A stretch of DNA of 16,671 nt from JBEKLJ01 sp050010255 (GTDB taxonomy: Bacteria; Acidobacteriota; Terriglobia; Bryobacterales; Bryobacteraceae). Positions 14,529 through 16,671 of this stretch are shown here, in pieces (within the stretch, counting starts at the first letter, position 1; every line of letters begins with the position of its first letter). The notes under the pieces were generated by a model that had not been told where the DNA came from, made no database searches, and was given only the letters and a program-made list of their open reading frames with translations. The stretch covers positions 1 through 16,671 of the forward strand of contig JBEKLJ010000059.1 in the NCBI GenBank assembly GCA_050010255.1, read 5' to 3'. The position numbers and the translations under genes were made by a program.

Positions 14529-14703
14529 AGCCCGGATGTTTCACCACGATCGTAGCGAGGCGCGATGAGAGGGCCGCAGATACAAGGCGCGCGACGGCCG
14601 GCGCCCGCAGGTCCGTAACGGATCGAGGACGCCGGCCGCGCGCAACGCAGTAGATGCGGCCCTATCGCGCGCTGCAGCAGATTGCTGGTGAAACATCCGG
14701 GCT
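14529..14703. repeat. Nested palindromic element, copy A (complete)
   Basis: This is a 175-base imperfect palindrome. The outer arms are a perfect 18-bp inverted repeat: 14529-14546 (AGCCCGGATGTTTCACCA) and 14686-14703. Inside, AGGGCCGCA (14570-14578) pairs with TGCGGCCCT (14655-14663). A central stem GGCCGGCG (14596-14603) pairs with CGCCGGCC (14630-14637) around a 26-base loop that contains the small palindrome GGTCCGTAACGGATC. A second copy starts at 16551. The element ends 21 bases before the MutS-like ATG. No transposase is present, so if mobile it is non-autonomous. It could also be a structured RNA or a protein-binding site. Confidence 0.88.
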
Positions 14704-14709
14704 AGCGGC

Positions 14710-14715
14710 TATGAT
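14710..14715 (+). promoter_or_regulatory. -10 box just upstream of the MutS-like gene
   Basis: TATGAT, a five-of-six match, ends nine bases before the ATG at 14725. Any -35 would fall at about 14686-14692, inside the right arm of palindrome copy A. The message would be nearly leaderless, and no Shine-Dalgarno beyond AGG is present. Confidence 0.4.
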
Positions 14716-14724
14716 TCTATCAGG

Positions 14725-16518
14725 ATGGCTGAGACCGACCCCGGCCCGCGCTCCGAGTACCAAAGGCGGTTCGACCGCTGGCGCGCGGCTTCGGCGCGTC
14801 TGGGGAGGGAGCACATCGCCCTGGGCAACGCACGGCTGGCCCTGGCGATCCTGGCGGCGCTGATCACCTGGGTGGCGCTCGGCCGGCGGCTGGCGTCTCC
14901 CCTGTGGCTGGCGGCGCCGGGGGCGACGTTCGCCATGCTGGCCGTCCTCCACGCGCGCGTGCTCCGCTCCAGACGGTGCGCCGACCGCGCCGCAGCGTTC
15001 TACGAGCGCGGGCTGGCGCGTCTGGAGGGGAACTGGGCCGGCGCGGGCTCGGGCGGTGAGCGATTCGACGACCCCCACCATCCCTATGCCGAGGACCTCG
15101 ACCTGTTCGGCAAGGGGTCGCTGTTCGAGTTGCTCTCGACGGCGCGGCTGCGCATAGGCGAGGAGACCCTGGCGCGCTGGCTGTTGGAGCCGGCGCCGCT
15201 CAAAGAGGTCCGCGCGCGCCACGCGGCCATCGACGAGCTGAGGCCGCGCCTGGATCTCCGCGAGCACCTGGCGCTGCTGGGCGAGGACCTGCGCTCGGCC
15301 ATCGAGCCGGCTTTGCTGGCCCGCTGGGCCGAGCAGCCCCTGGTGCTAGACTCGCGCGGACTGCGGATCGCCGCCCTGGTTCTAGCGGCGCTGGCCGTTG
15401 CCGGCGCGACGGTGTGGGCAGTCCTGGGGGTTCCCGAGTTCTTCTTCGTGGTGGCGGTGGTGGAGGTGGTTATTGCCCTGCGGCTGCGCTCGCGCGTGCG
15501 AAAGGTCATCGGGGCGGTGGGAGAGCCGGCCTACGGATTGGAGCTGCTGGCCGGGGTGCTGGCGTGGTTCGAGCGCGAACCGTTCCAGACGCCGCGTCTG
15601 GCCGGCCTGCGGGAGCGGCTCAAAGTGGAGGGCGTGCCGGCCTCGCACCGCATTCACAGGCTGAACCGGCTTATGGAGCTGCTGGCCTCCGCCGACCATG
15701 TGCTGATGCGCGTCATCGGGCCGCCGCTGCTGTACCGTGAGCAACTGGCGTTCGCCATCGAGGCTTGGCGGAAGAAGTCGGGCCCCCTGGTGCGGCAGTG
15801 GCTGGAGGCGGTCGGCGAGCTGGAGGCGCTGTGTTCGCTGGCCAGCTACGCCTACGAGCACCCGGCCGACCCGTTCCCGGAGTTCGCCTCGGACGGGCCG
15901 TGCCTGGAGGGCGAGGGCCTTGCGCACCCGCTGCTGCCGGAGAGCCGGGCGGTGCGCAACGACGTGCGGCTGTCGGCGGAGTTGCAGGTGCTGGTGGTCA
16001 GCGGCTCGAACATGTCGGGCAAGAGCACGCTGCTGCGCACCGTGGGAGTGAACGCGGTGCTCGCCATGGCCGGCGCGCCGGTGCGGGCGCGGCGGCTGCG
16101 GCTGGCGCCGCTGGCCGTGGGCGCCTCGATCCGCACGCTGGACTCGCTCCAGGGCGGCACCTCCCGCTTCTACACCGAGATCACCCGCATCCACCGCCTG
16201 ATGGAGCTGACCAAGGGCGAGCTCCCGTTGCTCTTCCTCCTGGACGAGCTGCTGCAAGGCACCAATTCGCACGACCGCCGCATCGGGGCCGAGGCGGTGG
16301 CGCGCAGCCTGGCGGCCCGCGGCGCCATCGGCCTGCTGACCACCCACGACCTGGCGCTGGCGCACATTGCCGATGTGCTGGCGCCGCGCGCGGCTAACGT
16401 CCACTTCGAGGATCACCTGGAGGACGGCAAGATCACCTTCGACTACCTGCTGCGGCCGGGCGTGGTGCGGAAGAGCAACGCCCTGGAGCTGATGCGCTCA
16501 GTGGGCCTGGAGGTGTAA
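14725..16518 (+). CDS. Membrane-anchored MutS-family ATPase
   Basis: This 597-residue protein ends in a clear MutS-type ABC ATPase: Walker A GSNMSGKST (residues 427-435), the block LDSLQGGTSRFYTEITRIHRL, Walker B LLFLLDELLQGTN (D507, E508) and LLTTHD. Upstream is a helical lever/clamp-like region (residues about 255-410). It lacks the N-terminal mismatch-recognition domain with its Phe-x-Glu motif and is much shorter than canonical MutS (about 850 residues). Two hydrophobic pairs, about 37-53/59-77 and 213-232/235-253, predict four membrane helices, so it is likely bound to the inner membrane. Such MutS-like proteins occur in several phyla and are often annotated as mismatch repair, but a direct repair role is doubtful; the substrate is unknown. 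Copies of a palindromic element flank it on both sides. Confidence 0.85.
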   Translation: MAETDPGPRSEYQRRFDRWRAASARLGREHIALGNARLALAILAALITWVALGRRLASPLWLAAPGATFAMLAVLHARVLRSRRCADRAAAFYERGLARLEGNWAGAGSGGERFDDPHHPYAEDLDLFGKGSLFELLSTARLRIGEETLARWLLEPAPLKEVRARHAAIDELRPRLDLREHLALLGEDLRSAIEPALLARWAEQPLVLDSRGLRIAALVLAALAVAGATVWAVLGVPEFFFVVAVVEVVIALRLRSRVRKVIGAVGEPAYGLELLAGVLAWFEREPFQTPRLAGLRERLKVEGVPASHRIHRLNRLMELLASADHVLMRVIGPPLLYREQLAFAIEAWRKKSGPLVRQWLEAVGELEALCSLASYAYEHPADPFPEFASDGPCLEGEGLAHPLLPESRAVRNDVRLSAELQVLVVSGSNMSGKSTLLRTVGVNAVLAMAGAPVRARRLRLAPLAVGASIRTLDSLQGGTSRFYTEITRIHRLMELTKGELPLLFLLDELLQGTNSHDRRIGAEAVARSLAARGAIGLLTTHDLALAHIADVLAPRAANVHFEDHLEDGKITFDYLLRPGVVRKSNALELMRSVGLEV

Positions 16519-16550
16519 GCGGCGCCGGCCAGCGCGGGCCGCACCCCGTT

Positions 16551-16671
16551 AGCCCGATCTTCTCACACCGTTCGAAGCGAGGCGCCGCGCGAGGCCGGCA
16601 GATTCAAGGCGCGCGACGGGGTGAGCCCGCAGGTCCGTAACGGATCGAGGACTCACCCCGAGCGCAACGCA
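16551..16671. repeat. Nested palindromic element, copy B (cut by window end)
   Basis: It begins AGCCCGATCTTCTCACACCG at 16551, exactly 67 bases before its central stem, the same distance as in copy A. The central stem is GGGGTGAG (16618-16625) with CTCACCCC (16652-16659). The 26-base loop between them (16626-16651) is identical to that of copy A, as is CAAGGCGCGCGACGG before it and GCGCAACGCA after it. The outer right arm lies beyond the window. It is in the same orientation as copy A and starts 32 bases after the MutS-like stop. Confidence 0.85.

Noticed and set aside
14529..14703. Copy A considered as a CRISPR repeat, tRNA or simple intrinsic terminator
   Set aside because: There is no regular repeat-spacer array, no tRNA cloverleaf or T-loop pattern, and the structure is far larger than a terminator and lacks a T-tract.

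Overview
The window reads as chromosomal DNA from a high-GC, Gram-negative bacterium, most likely an Acidobacteriota of the Solibacter/Bryobacter type. This is an inference from gene content: an outer-membrane beta-barrel protein, a long two-part DUF507 protein, DUF1385 and DUF421 membrane proteins, a yebC-ruvC pair, an extended IspG and a membrane-anchored MutS-like ATPase. No rRNA, tRNA, CRISPR array, phage gene or transposase gene was seen. Coding density is high and most genes are housekeeping genes.

Layout. 1-638 (-): 5' part of a DUF1385 membrane protein that runs off the window. 851-1261 (-): a stand-alone receiver-like protein lacking the phosphorylation residues. 1547-4100 (+): ispG (isoprenoid precursor synthesis), a YjbQ-family enzyme and a DUF507 protein, each with its own plausible -10 box. 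4193-7250 (-): a tightly coupled set of TPR protein, polytopic membrane protein and beta-barrel protein joined by ATGA overlaps. 7313-8518 (-): an MFS exporter, divergent from a DUF421 protein (8693-9292, +). 9351-13175 (-): a five-gene run yebC - ruvC - secreted unknown - deoB - tpiA, probably one operon from a promoter near 13224-13252. 13379-14464 (+): a J-like membrane protein whose HPD motif is changed to DPE. 14725-16518 (+): a membrane-anchored MutS-family ATPase.

The most unusual signals are non-coding. (1) Two copies of a nested palindrome of about 175 bp lie on either side of the MutS-like gene (14529-14703, and 16551 to the window end). Their 26-base central loop is identical, yet the 8-bp stem around it differs completely and stays fully paired in both, which points to selection on a folded structure. 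(2) A different imperfect hairpin repeat, with arms of about 25 bases, occurs at 757-820 and 8601-8659, each time near a CTAACCGCGCGG block. (3) A perfect 26-bp tandem duplication spans the stop codon of the DUF507 gene.

Functional links: IspG makes the isoprenoid precursor HMBPP; TpiA and DeoB join glycolysis to pentose and nucleoside metabolism; RuvC resolves Holliday junctions. The TPR/membrane/barrel trio looks like an envelope module of unknown purpose. Promoter and start-site calls rest on motif reading only.
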